A DNA stretch of 33,488 nucleotides from Paracoccus sp. (in: a-proteobacteria) (GCF_030538655.1 NZ_JAUNTO010000026.1:1-33488); one strand, 5' to 3'; positions 1-8,322 are shown, counted from the first letter of the stretch. Notes: generated from the sequence alone by a model not told the origin. Made by a program: numbers and translations.

Positions 1-2
1 AT

Positions 3-1004
3 TTGCTGACCCGGCTTTTGTCTGAACGCGACTGGCTGCTGGCCGATGGCGCGACAGGGACCAACCTGTTCAACATGGGCCTGTCGGCGGGCGATCCGCC
101 GGAACTGTGGAACACCGACCAGCCCGACAATATCCGTCAGCTGTATCGCGGCGCTGTTGATGCCGGGTCTGACCTGTTCCTGACCAACAGCTTTGGCGGC
201 AACGCCAGCCGTCTGAAATTGCATAATGCCCAGAACCGCGTGCGCGAGCTGAACCGCGTCGCCGCCGAACTGGCGCGCGAGGTGGCCGATGCCGCTGGCC
301 GCCCGGTCGTGGTGGCGGGCAGCATGGGGCCGACGGGCGAAATCATGGTGCCGATGGGTAGCCTGACCCACGAAGCCGCCGTCGAGATGTTCCACGAACA
401 GGCCGAGGGTCTGAAAGAGGGCGGGGCCGATGTGCTGTGGGTCGAAACCATCAGCGCCCCCGAGGAATACCGCGCCGCCGCCGAAGCCGCCAAGCTGGCC
501 GGGATGCCCTGGGTCGGCACCATGAGCTTTGACACCGCCGGGCGCACGATGATGGGCGTCACCTCGGCCCAGCTTGCCGCGCTGGTCGAAAAGCTGCCGC
601 TGCCGCCGGTGGCCTTTGGCGCGAATTGCGGCGTTGGCGCGTCGGACCTGCTGCGCACGGTGAATGGTTTTGTCGCCACCGGCACGGAACGCCCGATCAT
701 CGCCAAGGGCAACGCCGGGATTCCGCGCTATGAGCACGGGCATATCCACTATGACGGCACGCCCGAACTGATGGCCGATTACGCCGTTCTGGCGCGCGAT
801 CTGGGCGTGCGGATCATCGGCGGTTGTTGCGGCACCATGCCCGAACATCTGCGCGCGATGCGCGAGGCGCTGGAAACCCGCCCGCGCGGCGACAAGCCGA
901 CGCTGGATGAAATCGCCGCAAAGCTGGGCAGTTTCAGCAGCGCCAGTGACGGCACCGATGGCAGCGGCCCAACGCGCGAGCGGACCAGCCGCCGCAGGGG
1001 GTAA
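3..1004 (+). CDS. bmt: Homocysteine S-methyltransferase (BHMT/MetH N-domain type), 5' end probably outside window
   Basis: A pfam S-methyl_trans (homocysteine methyltransferase) barrel. It transfers a methyl group to homocysteine to give methionine. Visible are the N-terminal DGATGTNLF motif (about residues 15-23), the first zinc cysteine in GANCG (Cys209) and the paired cysteines in GGCCGT (Cys275, Cys276). Family members are annotated betaine-homocysteine methyltransferase, but in roseobacters this protein works as the homocysteine half of a split cobalamin-dependent methionine synthase. The corrinoid protein at 2232-2930 favours that reading. The frame is open to the left edge; the TTG at position 3 is probably an internal leucine, and homologues have a few more N-terminal residues. 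The C-terminus is a low-complexity Ser/Arg-rich tail. It ends 8 bases before the convergent radical SAM gene. Domain assignment is firm; the methyl donor is inferred. Confidence 0.9.
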   Translation: MLTRLLSERDWLLADGATGTNLFNMGLSAGDPPELWNTDQPDNIRQLYRGAVDAGSDLFLTNSFGGNASRLKLHNAQNRVRELNRVAAELAREVADAAGRPVVVAGSMGPTGEIMVPMGSLTHEAAVEMFHEQAEGLKEGGADVLWVETISAPEEYRAAAEAAKLAGMPWVGTMSFDTAGRTMMGVTSAQLAALVEKLPLPPVAFGANCGVGASDLLRTVNGFVATGTERPIIAKGNAGIPRYEHGHIHYDGTPELMADYAVLARDLGVRIIGGCCGTMPEHLRAMREALETRPRGDKPTLDEIAAKLGSFSSASDGTDGSGPTRERTSRRRG

Positions 1005-1011
1005 GGCGCGG

Positions 1012-2091
1012 CTAGAACAGCGACAACTGATCGCCCGCCCGTGGCGGCGGGCCAAAGCGGTTGCAATCCAGCGGCACCGATTCGTTGCTATACCCCAACC
1101 GCCGCCGCGCTATCTTGAAGCGCTGGTGCATCAGGTCAGCCTCGATCCCTTGCCCCCGCATCCGGTGGCCAAAGCGCGGGTCATTGTCGCGCCCGCCGCG
1201 CATCGACTGCACCCGGCGCATGATATACGCGGCCTTGCCGGGGTGGTGACGATCCAGCCAATCGCGGAACAGTGGCGCCACCTCATACGGCAGGCGCAGC
1301 GGGATCATGCTGGCATTCGTGGCCCCCGCCTCGCGCGCGGCGGTCAGGATCGCTTCCATATCGGGTTCGGTCAGCACCGGGATCACCGGCGCCACCATCA
1401 CCCGCACCGGCACCCCGGCAGCGGCCAATTCGCGAATCATCCGCAGCCGTATGGCAGGCGGCGGGGCGCGCGGTTCCAGCGCGCGGGCCAGCGGCGCGTC
1501 CAGCGTCGTGATCGAGACACCGACAAAGGCCATCCGCTTTGCCGCCAGTTCGGCCCACAAGTCAACATCGCGCAGCACCGTATGGCCGCGTGTCACCAGC
1601 GTGACCGGATGGTTCCAGTCCGACAGCACCCGCAGAATGCCGGGCATGATCGCCAGCCGTGATTCGGCGGGCTGATAGGGGTCGGTATTCGTCCCCATCG
1701 CAATCGGCGCGCATTTGTAAGAAGGCCGCGCCAGTTCACGTTCCAGCACCACTGCCGCATCAGGTTTGGCGGTGATTTTCGTTTCAAAATCAAGGCCAGG
1801 CGACAGGCCAAGATAGCTGTGCGAGGGGCGGGCAAAACAATAGATGCAACCATGTTCACAGCCGCGATAAGGGTTGATCGACCGATCAAAGGGCACATCG
1901 GGCGAGGTATTGCGGTTGATGATACTACGCGGACGCTCGACGGCGATTTCGGTGCGCAGCAGGCGCTGATCTTCCGGGATGTCCCAGCCATCGGATTCGC
2001 GCTCGGCCCGCAGCGGCTCGAACCGGCCGGGCGGGCGGGTGTCGGCCCCACGGGCCTTTAGCTCTTCATCGGGGTTGCGGGGCGGCAGCAT
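1012..2091 (-). CDS. PA0069-type radical SAM protein, SplB-like (predicted DNA-repair lyase)
   Basis: 359 residues. The radical SAM cluster motif is visible as CEHGCIYC (Cys78, Cys82, Cys85), which is the CX3CX2C spacing, preceded by NPYRG as in the SplB (spore photoproduct lyase) related family and followed by HSYLGLSPGLDFETKI. The protein should bind a [4Fe-4S] cluster and S-adenosylmethionine; the substrate of this subfamily is not known. An in-frame TAG just upstream (rc of 2100-2102) forces the start at the ATG at 2091 or later; an AGAGGA directly abuts that ATG. A perfect alphaproteobacterial LexA box lies 13 bases upstream, so it is probably damage-induced. It converges on the methyltransferase gene with an 8-base gap and is divergent from the corrinoid protein gene, so it interrupts what would otherwise be a methionine synthase gene pair. 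Confidence 0.88.
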   Translation of the reverse strand: MLPPRNPDEELKARGADTRPPGRFEPLRAERESDGWDIPEDQRLLRTEIAVERPRSIINRNTSPDVPFDRSINPYRGCEHGCIYCFARPSHSYLGLSPGLDFETKITAKPDAAVVLERELARPSYKCAPIAMGTNTDPYQPAESRLAIMPGILRVLSDWNHPVTLVTRGHTVLRDVDLWAELAAKRMAFVGVSITTLDAPLARALEPRAPPPAIRLRMIRELAAAGVPVRVMVAPVIPVLTEPDMEAILTAAREAGATNASMIPLRLPYEVAPLFRDWLDRHHPGKAAYIMRRVQSMRGGRDNDPRFGHRMRGQGIEADLMHQRFKIARRRLGYSNESVPLDCNRFGPPPRAGDQLSLF

Positions 2092-2103
2092 TCCTCTACG
2101 CTA

Positions 2104-2118
2104 GAACAATACGGGAAC
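2104..2118 (-). promoter_or_regulatory. LexA (SOS) box of alphaproteobacterial type
   Basis: On the minus strand the sequence is GTTCCCGTATTGTTC, an exact match to the alphaproteobacterial LexA consensus GTTC-N7-GTTC. It sits 12 bases upstream of the radical SAM start codon, where a bound repressor would cover the promoter or start of transcription. A TATTGT within it could serve as a -10 element. The divergent corrinoid gene starts 114 bases away, so control of that gene is possible but less likely. Confidence 0.75.
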
Positions 2119-2231
2119 AAACACCAGCCCATTGCCATGAAGGTCGCCGAAGGATGGTCGCATGTCGTAATCCGGCTTTTCAAATCGGCAAAACCACGCC
2201 AAATCCATGTCATAGCGCGACGGAGCAAGCC

Positions 2232-2930
<699 letters not shown>

Positions 2931-3239
2931 GGCGCATACGAATCAACCTCGGGCCGGTGGGGCTGTTGGCCGCCGCCGGCCAGCGGTTCGGCATTGTTGT
3001 TGGTGCAAGATAACGCCGACGCGTCGAACACCAAGGCAAGACCGCAACCGATCCAGCAGGAGCAGGGCACCCTTGTGCCCCCAGGATCAGAAGCTGGTGG
3101 TGATCGCACCTCCCTTTGGCCAGCACACAGACATCTGATCCGGGCAAGACTGTGCCGATAGTCGCATCCGGGACGCCAATGTCGCGCATGACGAGGCCAA
3201 CCGACCGCGACACAGCCCCGGCAGGCAGGCTGAACCGAC
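2931..3239. other. Gene-free stretch with two short hairpins
   Basis: About 310 bases between the corrinoid gene and the convergent DinB-like gene. It holds two inverted repeats: TGGCC...GGCCA at 2967-2982, and GGGCAC-CCTT-GTGCCC at 3065-3080. Neither is followed by a T-run, so at most they are weak terminators or RNA stabilisers for the corrinoid transcript. Short frames on the minus strand (2927-3109, 2893-3213) do not look like proteins with a recognisable family. Confidence 0.4.
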
Positions 3240-3755
3240 TTAACCGCCAGCCATATCCTCAGCCATTAAAGGAAGGTCGGTGTCATCCGGCCTCGCACCG
3301 GCAGCCGTCAGCATCGCATGGATCTGGCCGCGATGGTGGGTTTGGTGATTGAACAGGTGCAGCACACAGACCGCGCGGGGTCGGGTCAGTTCGCGGCCCA
3401 AGGCCCCTGAAAACCACGTCATATCTTTGGCAAGCCAATCGCCATCCACCGCCGCCGCCCAGTCGATGATCGCGGCATCCTGCGCCGCTCGATCTTTCAG
3501 GAAACTGTCCCAATCCGTGATGTCAGCGGCTGATGCCGCGATCCCGCCTTTGGGCATCGGCCCATCGGTGAACCGTGCCAGCCATGTTCCGTCCGCCCAA
3601 AGCAGATGGGCAAAGGTCCGCTCGATCGAGCCGAAAAAGGCGCCGCGATCCTGCCGCCGCGCCGTCTGACCGATCTCGCTTGCCGCTGCCGTCAGGCTGC
3701 CGTTCTGCCATCTGTTGTAACGCGCCATAATCAGCGCCCTGTTGCGATCCAGCAT
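3240..3755 (-). CDS. DinB-family protein (four-helix metal-binding fold)
   Basis: 171 residues from the ATG at 3755, which is preceded by GGGGGCAGGG; a TTG at 3776 is an alternative. The DinB/YfiT-like four-helix bundle is indicated by FAHLLWADGTW (His50) and by the HLFNHQTHHRGQ segment (His137, His141), which supply the usual metal-binding histidine triad. The length is typical. Members act as bacillithiol/mycothiol/glutathione-linked transferases or are of unknown function; the substrate here cannot be read from sequence. It is encoded opposite to its neighbours, and separates the corrinoid gene from the DUF1638 group. Despite the name it has no relation to DinB DNA polymerase IV. Confidence 0.85.
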   Translation of the reverse strand: MLDRNRALIMARYNRWQNGSLTAAASEIGQTARRQDRGAFFGSIERTFAHLLWADGTWLARFTDGPMPKGGIAASAADITDWDSFLKDRAAQDAAIIDWAAAVDGDWLAKDMTWFSGALGRELTRPRAVCVLHLFNHQTHHRGQIHAMLTAAGARPDDTDLPLMAEDMAGG

Positions 3756-3862
3756 CCGCGCCCTGCCCCCGACCAAAGACCATCACGCGGTCGATTTTAA
3801 GCAAATTGGCCTTTTAAACCGCGCCCGGTCGGACCATATTTCAGGCAAGTGAAGGAGTCACC

Positions 3863-4027
3863 ATGCCGCTGCCACATTTCCTGTTGATGATCGCCATTGT
3901 CATTCTGCTTGCTGCTGTGACGCTGTGGGCCTCGGTTGCGGCGGGTATTCCCTTGGCAGCCCTGGCCATCGTCGCACTGATGGGGGCGGCTGTGCTGCAC
4001 CTGTCGATGCGCGACCATGAAGGCTGA
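3863..4027 (+). CDS. Small membrane protein, 54 residues, two predicted helices
   Basis: This short frame begins at an ATG with a strong AGGAG site (3853-3857) and codes for 54 residues. The sequence is almost entirely hydrophobic: one helix at about residues 6-26 and a second at about 29-47, joined by an ASVAAG turn, ending in the charged tail MRDHEG. The stop codon overlaps the start of the DUF1638 gene by 11 bases, so the two are very probably translated together. No family is recognised. A small inner-membrane protein that anchors or assists DUF1638 is possible but is speculation. Confidence 0.7.
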   Translation: MPLPHFLLMIAIVILLAAVTLWASVAAGIPLAALAIVALMGAAVLHLSMRDHEG

Positions 4028-4631
4028 CGCCCCCACGCTGCCCCGCATCCTGCTGTTGGCCTGCGGCGCCCTCGCACGCGAGGTGATCGCCATCCGCGAT
4101 GCAAATGGCTGGGCGCATATGGATCTGCACTGCCTGCCCGCCGATCTGCACCTGTGGCCCGACCGCATTCCCGATGCGGTCGAGGGTGCCATCCGGCAGC
4201 GTGGCGGCGATTATGACAGGGTGATCGTGGTTTACGCCGATTGCGGCACTGGCGGGCTGTTGCAGGCACGCTGCGATGCTTTGGGGGTCGAGATGATCCC
4301 CGGCCCGCATTGCTATGCTTTTTTCGACGGTCTGACCCGGCATGAGGCGCGGCGCGATGACGAATTCACCGCCTTTTATCTGACCGACTTTCTGGTGCGT
4401 CAGTTCGACGCCTTTGTATGGCGGGCCATGGGCTTTGACCGCCACCCCGAACTGATCCCGATGATGTTCGGCAATTACGAAAAGCTGATCTATCTGGCCC
4501 AGACCGACGACCCCTCGCTGGACCGCGCCGCGCAGCGGGCCGCCAACCGTCTGGGCCTGCCGTATGAGCGGCGCGCAACCGGCTATGGCGATCTGCCCGG
4601 CGTCTTGGCCCGTCTGGGCGGTGCGTTGTGA
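4017..4631 (+). CDS. DUF1638 domain protein
   Basis: 204 residues. It opens with LLLACGALAREV (Cys16), then YADCGTGG (Cys76) and PGPHCYAFFDG (His98, Cys99); these cysteine and histidine positions match the conserved features I associate with DUF1638. The family is found next to corrinoid methyltransferase genes in both methanogens and rhodobacters, so a role in metal or cobalamin handling for methyl transfer has been inferred, but no activity is established. Here the corrinoid protein gene lies about 1.1 kb upstream with one reversed gene between. The start overlaps the preceding small membrane protein by 11 bases and the stop overlaps the GTG of the acetyltransferase (GTGA), which marks a three-gene operon. 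Confidence 0.82.
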   Translation: MKADAPTLPRILLLACGALAREVIAIRDANGWAHMDLHCLPADLHLWPDRIPDAVEGAIRQRGGDYDRVIVVYADCGTGGLLQARCDALGVEMIPGPHCYAFFDGLTRHEARRDDEFTAFYLTDFLVRQFDAFVWRAMGFDRHPELIPMMFGNYEKLIYLAQTDDPSLDRAAQRAANRLGLPYERRATGYGDLPGVLARLGGAL

Positions 4632-5086
4632 TCCGCTGGGCCGGGCCGCAGGATGCCGAAGCTTTGGGGCGGGTGATGTTCGACGCGATCCACCGCGGTC
4701 GCAGCCCCTATACCCCGGCGCAGCAGAATGCGTGGTTGCCAGAACCGAATTCGGGCCGGGCCTGGGCCGGGCGATTGGCGCGGCAGCGCGTCGCAATGGC
4801 CGAGCAAAACGAAAAGGCCATCGGTTTCATGACACTGGCCGAGGATGGCTGTATCGACCTGGCCTATCTGTTGCCCGAATATCGCGGCCACGGCCTGTTC
4901 CGTCAGCTTTACGAACAGCTCGAGGCAGACGCCCGGCAGCGCGGTCTGGATTCGCTTTACACCCATGCCAGTCTGATGGCCGAAGGTCCGTTCATGGCCG
5001 CCGGCTTCGTCACCGAACAGGCGGAACATGTCGAACGCGGCGGTCAGGTTCTGGCACGGTTTTTGATGCGGAAATGGCTGATCTGA
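4628..5086 (+). CDS. GNAT-family N-acetyltransferase
   Basis: 152 residues. The acetyl-CoA pyrophosphate-binding motif is seen in the strand-loop-helix LLPEYRGHGLFRQLY, with Arg86-Gly87-His88-Gly89 as the loop, and the typical late element AAGFV. The length is normal for a single GNAT domain. It starts at GTG 4628, overlapping the DUF1638 stop by 4 bases, so it is the last gene of the operon starting at 3863. The acceptor substrate is unknown. It ends four bases before the convergent HNH gene. Confidence 0.85.
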   Translation: MIRWAGPQDAEALGRVMFDAIHRGRSPYTPAQQNAWLPEPNSGRAWAGRLARQRVAMAEQNEKAIGFMTLAEDGCIDLAYLLPEYRGHGLFRQLYEQLEADARQRGLDSLYTHASLMAEGPFMAAGFVTEQAEHVERGGQVLARFLMRKWLI

Positions 5087-5090
5087 TCGG

Positions 5091-5684
5091 TCAGCTTTCC
5101 AGTTCGGCATCCCAATACAGAAAATCCATCCAGCTTTCATGCAGATGGTTCGGCGGAAAGCGCCGCCCGACCGCATGCATTTCCTCGGCCGAGGGGCGGC
5201 GGGGCGCGCGGCGCAGGGTCAGGCCGGAATGGCGCAGGCTGCGGTTGGCCTTGCGCAGATTGCAGGGCGAACAAGCGGCAACAACGTTTTCCCAGCTTGT
5301 CACCCCGCCACGCGACCGGGGCACGACATGATCAAAGGTCAGATCGCCCTTTGCCCCGCAGTATTGGCAGCAGAATTCATCCCGCAGAAAAAGATTAAAG
5401 CGCGTGAAGGCCACGCGCTTTTGGGGTTTGACGAAATCTTTCAGCACTACGACCGAAGGTATGCGGAACGCCTGCCGCTGACTTCGCACGCATTCGTCAT
5501 ATTCGGCCAGAATAGTGACGCGCTCCAGAAACACCGCCTTGATCGCCTCTTGCCAGGGCCACAGCGACAGCGGGTAATAGGATAGGGGCCTGAAATCGGC
5601 GTTCAGCACCAAAGCAGGATAATAGCGCAGGCTCGCCGGCTCGCGCACAAAATGGGTTCTGAAGTCGCGTTGCTCGTCCAGCAT
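5091..5684 (-). CDS. HNH endonuclease family protein
   Basis: 197 residues of the conserved alphaproteobacterial HNH type. The N-terminal half (PALVLNADFRPLSYYPLSLWPW) is characteristic. The HNH site follows: CQYCG (Cys106, Cys109), DH at 118-119, the asparagine in ENVVAAC (Asn133), and CSPC (Cys138, Cys141) forming the structural zinc site. It should be a metal-dependent nuclease, with cellular role uncertain; it is a lone chromosomal gene rather than part of a restriction or intron unit. It is divergent from the VOC gene across a 168-base gap that carries an inverted repeat. Confidence 0.88.
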   Translation of the reverse strand: MLDEQRDFRTHFVREPASLRYYPALVLNADFRPLSYYPLSLWPWQEAIKAVFLERVTILAEYDECVRSQRQAFRIPSVVVLKDFVKPQKRVAFTRFNLFLRDEFCCQYCGAKGDLTFDHVVPRSRGGVTSWENVVAACSPCNLRKANRSLRHSGLTLRRAPRRPSAEEMHAVGRRFPPNHLHESWMDFLYWDAELES

Positions 5685-5729
5685 GTGCCCTTTCCACCTT
5701 GGCCCAAAAAGGGCAGGCGCGGATCAAAT

Positions 5730-5758
5730 CATGAACCGACTATATCTCGCGGTTCATG
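5730..5758. promoter_or_regulatory. 9-bp inverted repeat between divergent hnh and VOC genes
   Basis: CATGAACCG at 5730-5738 is mirrored by CGGTTCATG at 5750-5758 with an 11-base, more AT-rich centre (ACTATATCTCG). It lies 46 bases upstream of the HNH start and about 95 bases upstream of the VOC start. There is no T-run, so an operator for one or both genes is more likely than a terminator. No known regulator motif is recognised. Confidence 0.4.
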
Positions 5759-5852
5759 TCTGACAAGCCCCCGCATCTATCCCTTTCAGCCGCATAATAC
5801 GGGGCTGTGACGCAGGTGTGACAATGGCCGTGATTTATGGCATCTTGCTGCA

Positions 5853-6272
5853 ATGACACCGCCAGTTCTGGGCACATTGGAGTCCGCGCTTTACGCCGAC
5901 GATCTAAAGACCGCCCTTGCCTTTTGGCAGGGGGTGATCGGGCTGACCCCGTTTCAACAGGTGCCTGATCGCCACATCTTTTTCCGTGTCGCGCCCGGTC
6001 AGGTGTTGCTGGTCTTTCGCGCCCAGGCGACAGAGCGGCCCCCTGCCCCCGATGCCCGCCTGCCAGTGCCGCCACATGGCGCACGCGGGCCGGGGCATTA
6101 TTGCATGGCCGTTGCCCCGAACCGGCTGGATGACTGGCGCGCCCATCTGGAACAACGAGGCATCGAGATCGAGGCCGATTTTCACTGGCCAAACGGCGCG
6201 CGGTCGATCTATTTCCGCGACCCGGCAGGCAATTCCATCGAACTGGCCGACCCCGCGATCTGGGACGGTTAA
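5853..6272 (+). CDS. VOC (glyoxalase/bleomycin-resistance fold) protein
   Basis: 139 residues, one vicinal oxygen chelate domain made of two beta-alpha-beta-beta-beta modules. Module one begins ESALYADDLKTALAFWQGVIGL, and module two holds GPGHYCMAV and ends YFRDPAGNSIELADP, where His and the final Glu are the usual metal ligands. Such proteins include glyoxalases, dioxygenases and drug-binding proteins; the ligand cannot be told here. Its stop codon overlaps the convergent cobO stop by 2 bases. Confidence 0.85.
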   Translation: MTPPVLGTLESALYADDLKTALAFWQGVIGLTPFQQVPDRHIFFRVAPGQVLLVFRAQATERPPAPDARLPVPPHGARGPGHYCMAVAPNRLDDWRAHLEQRGIEIEADFHWPNGARSIYFRDPAGNSIELADPAIWDG

Positions 6273-6880
6273 AACTCGACCCCGCGCTGTGCCTTGACAC
6301 CCTGCGATTTGAACGGATGTTTGATCTCGGTCATCTCGGTGACAAGATCGGCGGCCTCGATCAGCAGATCAGGCGCATTGCGGCCCGTCAGCACGACATG
6401 GGTCATTGGCGGCTTTTCGTCCAGCAGAAATTCCACCACATCCCCCGCATCCAGATAGCCATAGCGCAGCGCGATGTTGATTTCGTCCAGCAGCACCATC
6501 TGAACCGAGGGGTCGCGGATCAGTTCCTTGGCCTTGTCCCATGCCGCCTGCGCCGCCGCCGTATCGCGGTCCTTATCCTGCGTATCCCAGGTAAACCCCT
6601 CGCCCATGACGTGTATCTGGCACAGACCAGCCAACGGCCCCTCCAGCGCGCGCCGCTCGCCCGTGTCCCACGCCCCCTTGATGAACTGCACCACGGCACA
6701 GGGCATCCCCCAACCGATAGCGCGCAGGATCATCCCAAAGCCCGAGGATGACTTGCCCTTTCCCTTACCGGTATGAACGATAATCAAGCCCTTTTCAGCA
6801 GTCTTATCCGCCATCATCCGCCCGCGCGCGGCCTTGATCTTCGCCATCTTCTCGCGGTGGCGATCAGTGTCATCCTGCAT
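6269..6880 (-). CDS. cobO: Cob(I)yrinic acid a,c-diamide adenosyltransferase
   Basis: 203 residues, the usual CobA/CobO/BtuR length. The P-loop HTGKGKGKSSSGFG is at about residues 36-49, followed by VVQFIKG and LLDEIN, both typical. The enzyme attaches the 5'-deoxyadenosyl group from ATP to the cobalt of corrinoids in adenosylcobalamin synthesis and salvage. The start ATG at 6880 lies inside a short intergenic repeat that also occurs at 10944-10966 (without a gene), so a later ATG at 6847 (residue 12) is possible, though the full N-terminus matches family length. It is the only cobalamin synthesis gene in the window. It lies 51 bases downstream of dctD on the same strand, separated by a hairpin, so probably has its own promoter. 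Confidence 0.93.
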   Translation of the reverse strand: MQDDTDRHREKMAKIKAARGRMMADKTAEKGLIIVHTGKGKGKSSSGFGMILRAIGWGMPCAVVQFIKGAWDTGERRALEGPLAGLCQIHVMGEGFTWDTQDKDRDTAAAQAAWDKAKELIRDPSVQMVLLDEINIALRYGYLDAGDVVEFLLDEKPPMTHVVLTGRNAPDLLIEAADLVTEMTEIKHPFKSQGVKAQRGVEF

Positions 6881-6900
6881 CTTCTGTCCCTAAATATCCC
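6878..6900 (-). repeat. GGGATATTT-type intergenic repeat, copy 1
   Basis: A 23-base segment reading GGGATATTT...ACAGAAGATG on the minus strand. It matches the plus-strand segment at 10944-10966 at 20 of 23 positions. Its last three bases are the cobO start codon. Both copies are flanked on the G side by GC-rich hairpins. Confidence 0.5.
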
Positions 6901-6908
6901 ACGGGGGT

Positions 6909-6929
6909 CCGGGGGTGTGAAACCCCCGG
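6909..6929 (-). terminator. Hairpin between dctD and cobO
   Basis: CCGGGGGT at 6909-6916 pairs with ACCCCCGG at 6922-6929 around a 5-base loop, just after the dctD stop codon on the minus strand. There is no proper T-run, only a GATATTT further on, so termination would be partial or factor-dependent. It adjoins the intergenic repeat at 6878-6900. Confidence 0.4.
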
Positions 6930-6931
6930 TG

Positions 6932-8257
6932 CTACAGATAATCCCCGCGCGACAGCCCGTATTTGGCCATCTTTTCGTTCAGGGTCCGGCGCGGCAGGCA
7001 CAATTCGTCCATCACCGACGCGATCGAACCCTTGTGCCGCCGCATCGTGTTGTCGATCAGCATTTTTTCAAAGCTCTCGACATATTCCTTCAGCGGCTTG
7101 CCCTCGGTTGTGGTGGCCTGCTGCGTTTCCTCGCCATCCGCCATCAGCAGCGACGCGATCGAGCCTGACCCGCGCCGGTTCTGCAACACCGCCCGTTCAG
7201 CGACGTTAATCAACTGCCGGATGTTGCCGGGCCACGGGGCCTGCAATAGCTGCGCGGCCTCTTGCGCCGTAACCTGCGGCGGCTCGCAGCCATATTCTTC
7301 GGCGAATTGTTCGGTCATCCGGGTGAATAGCGCCAGAATATCCTCGCCGCGGGCGCGCAGCGGCGGCAAGGTGATCTGCAAGGCCGACAGACGATAGAAC
7401 AGATCGGGGCGCAGGCTGTCCTCGGCCCGGCGACCTTCGCCTCGGGCGTTAGAGATGGCGATGATCCGGGTTTCGGCCGGGGCGCCCTGATCGGCGATAA
7501 AGGCCAGCAGCCGCGCTTGCAAAGGTTCGGTCAGCGCCTCGATGTCCTCAAGGCACAACGTCCCGCCGCGCGCCTCCTCGACAGCGGGCAAGCCGTCCTC
7601 GACCGGGCCGAACAGGCGTTCAGCCAAGGTATCGGGCGCATAGGCAGCACAGCTGATCGGCACGAACTTGCGCGAGGCGCGCGGTCCAACAGCATGCAGC
7701 GCATGGGCGACCAGCGTCTTGCCAGTGCCGGTTTCGCCGTCGATCAGGACGTGACCATCAGCCTGCCCCAGATCCAGAATATCTTCGCGCAGGCGTTCCA
7801 TCACCGGGCTGGCCCCGATCAGTTTCGACATGACCTGCTGCCCTTCGGACAGATCGCGTCGCAAGGCGCGGTTGTCCAGCGTCATCCGGCGCGACTGCGT
7901 GGCCTTTTTCGCCAGTTCGGTCATCCGGTCGGGGTTGAAGGGCTTTTCCATAAAGTCCATCGCACCAAGGCGCATCGCCTCGACCGCCATCGGCACATCG
8001 CCATGGCCGGTAATCATGATGACCGGCAGCCCGGAATCCAGTGCCATCAGCTTTTTCAGGAATGCCATGCCGTCCATGCCCGGCATCCGAATGTCGGTCA
8101 CGACAACGCCCGGCCAGTCGGCCCCGATCACCTTCAGCGCGTCTTCGGCGCTTGGATAGGTTTCCGTTTCGAACCCCGACAGGACCAGCCACTGGCTGAT
8201 CGATTCCCGCATATCGGGTTCGTCATCGACGATTGCAATTTTCAACTTGCGCGCCAT
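6932..8257 (-). CDS. dctD: DctD-type response regulator with AAA+ domain lacking GAFTGA
   Basis: 441 residues. A receiver domain (1-120) has Asp55 as phosphoacceptor (VVVTDIRMPG), Thr83 and Lys105. An AAA+ domain (about 145-365) has Walker A GETGTGKT at 174-181 and a Walker B-like GGTLCLEDIE at 231-240, with RPDLFYR (Arg283, Arg289) as arginine-finger region. A C-terminal Fis-type helix-turn-helix is at about 405-435 (RRTLNEKMAKYGL). The GAFTGA loop that contacts sigma-54 should lie at about 216-224, but that position reads LFGPVEDGLPA. The protein is therefore probably not a standard sigma-54 activator. It is the partner of the DctB-like kinase, with 65 bases between the genes; the pair is expected to sense C4-dicarboxylates. 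No dctPQM transporter is in the window, so the named substrate rests on similarity only. Confidence 0.85.
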   Translation of the reverse strand: MARKLKIAIVDDEPDMRESISQWLVLSGFETETYPSAEDALKVIGADWPGVVVTDIRMPGMDGMAFLKKLMALDSGLPVIMITGHGDVPMAVEAMRLGAMDFMEKPFNPDRMTELAKKATQSRRMTLDNRALRRDLSEGQQVMSKLIGASPVMERLREDILDLGQADGHVLIDGETGTGKTLVAHALHAVGPRASRKFVPISCAAYAPDTLAERLFGPVEDGLPAVEEARGGTLCLEDIEALTEPLQARLLAFIADQGAPAETRIIAISNARGEGRRAEDSLRPDLFYRLSALQITLPPLRARGEDILALFTRMTEQFAEEYGCEPPQVTAQEAAQLLQAPWPGNIRQLINVAERAVLQNRRGSGSIASLLMADGEETQQATTTEGKPLKEYVESFEKMLIDNTMRRHKGSIASVMDELCLPRRTLNEKMAKYGLSRGDYL

Positions 8258-8322
8258 GCGGCGTCGTTCCTTTCACTTGTGCCCCTGTGCCGTCCGTTCA
8301 GTGAACGTCCGACCCCCACCCG

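Noticed and set aside
1873-1888. Near-palindrome TTGATCGACCGATCAA, FNR-like at first sight
   Set aside because: Spacing between half sites is six, not the four of FNR, and it lies inside the radical SAM coding sequence.
2092-2231. Possible cobalamin riboswitch before the corrinoid gene
   Set aside because: Only about 140 bases with no B12-box-like segment; the gap is explained by two divergent promoters and the LexA box.
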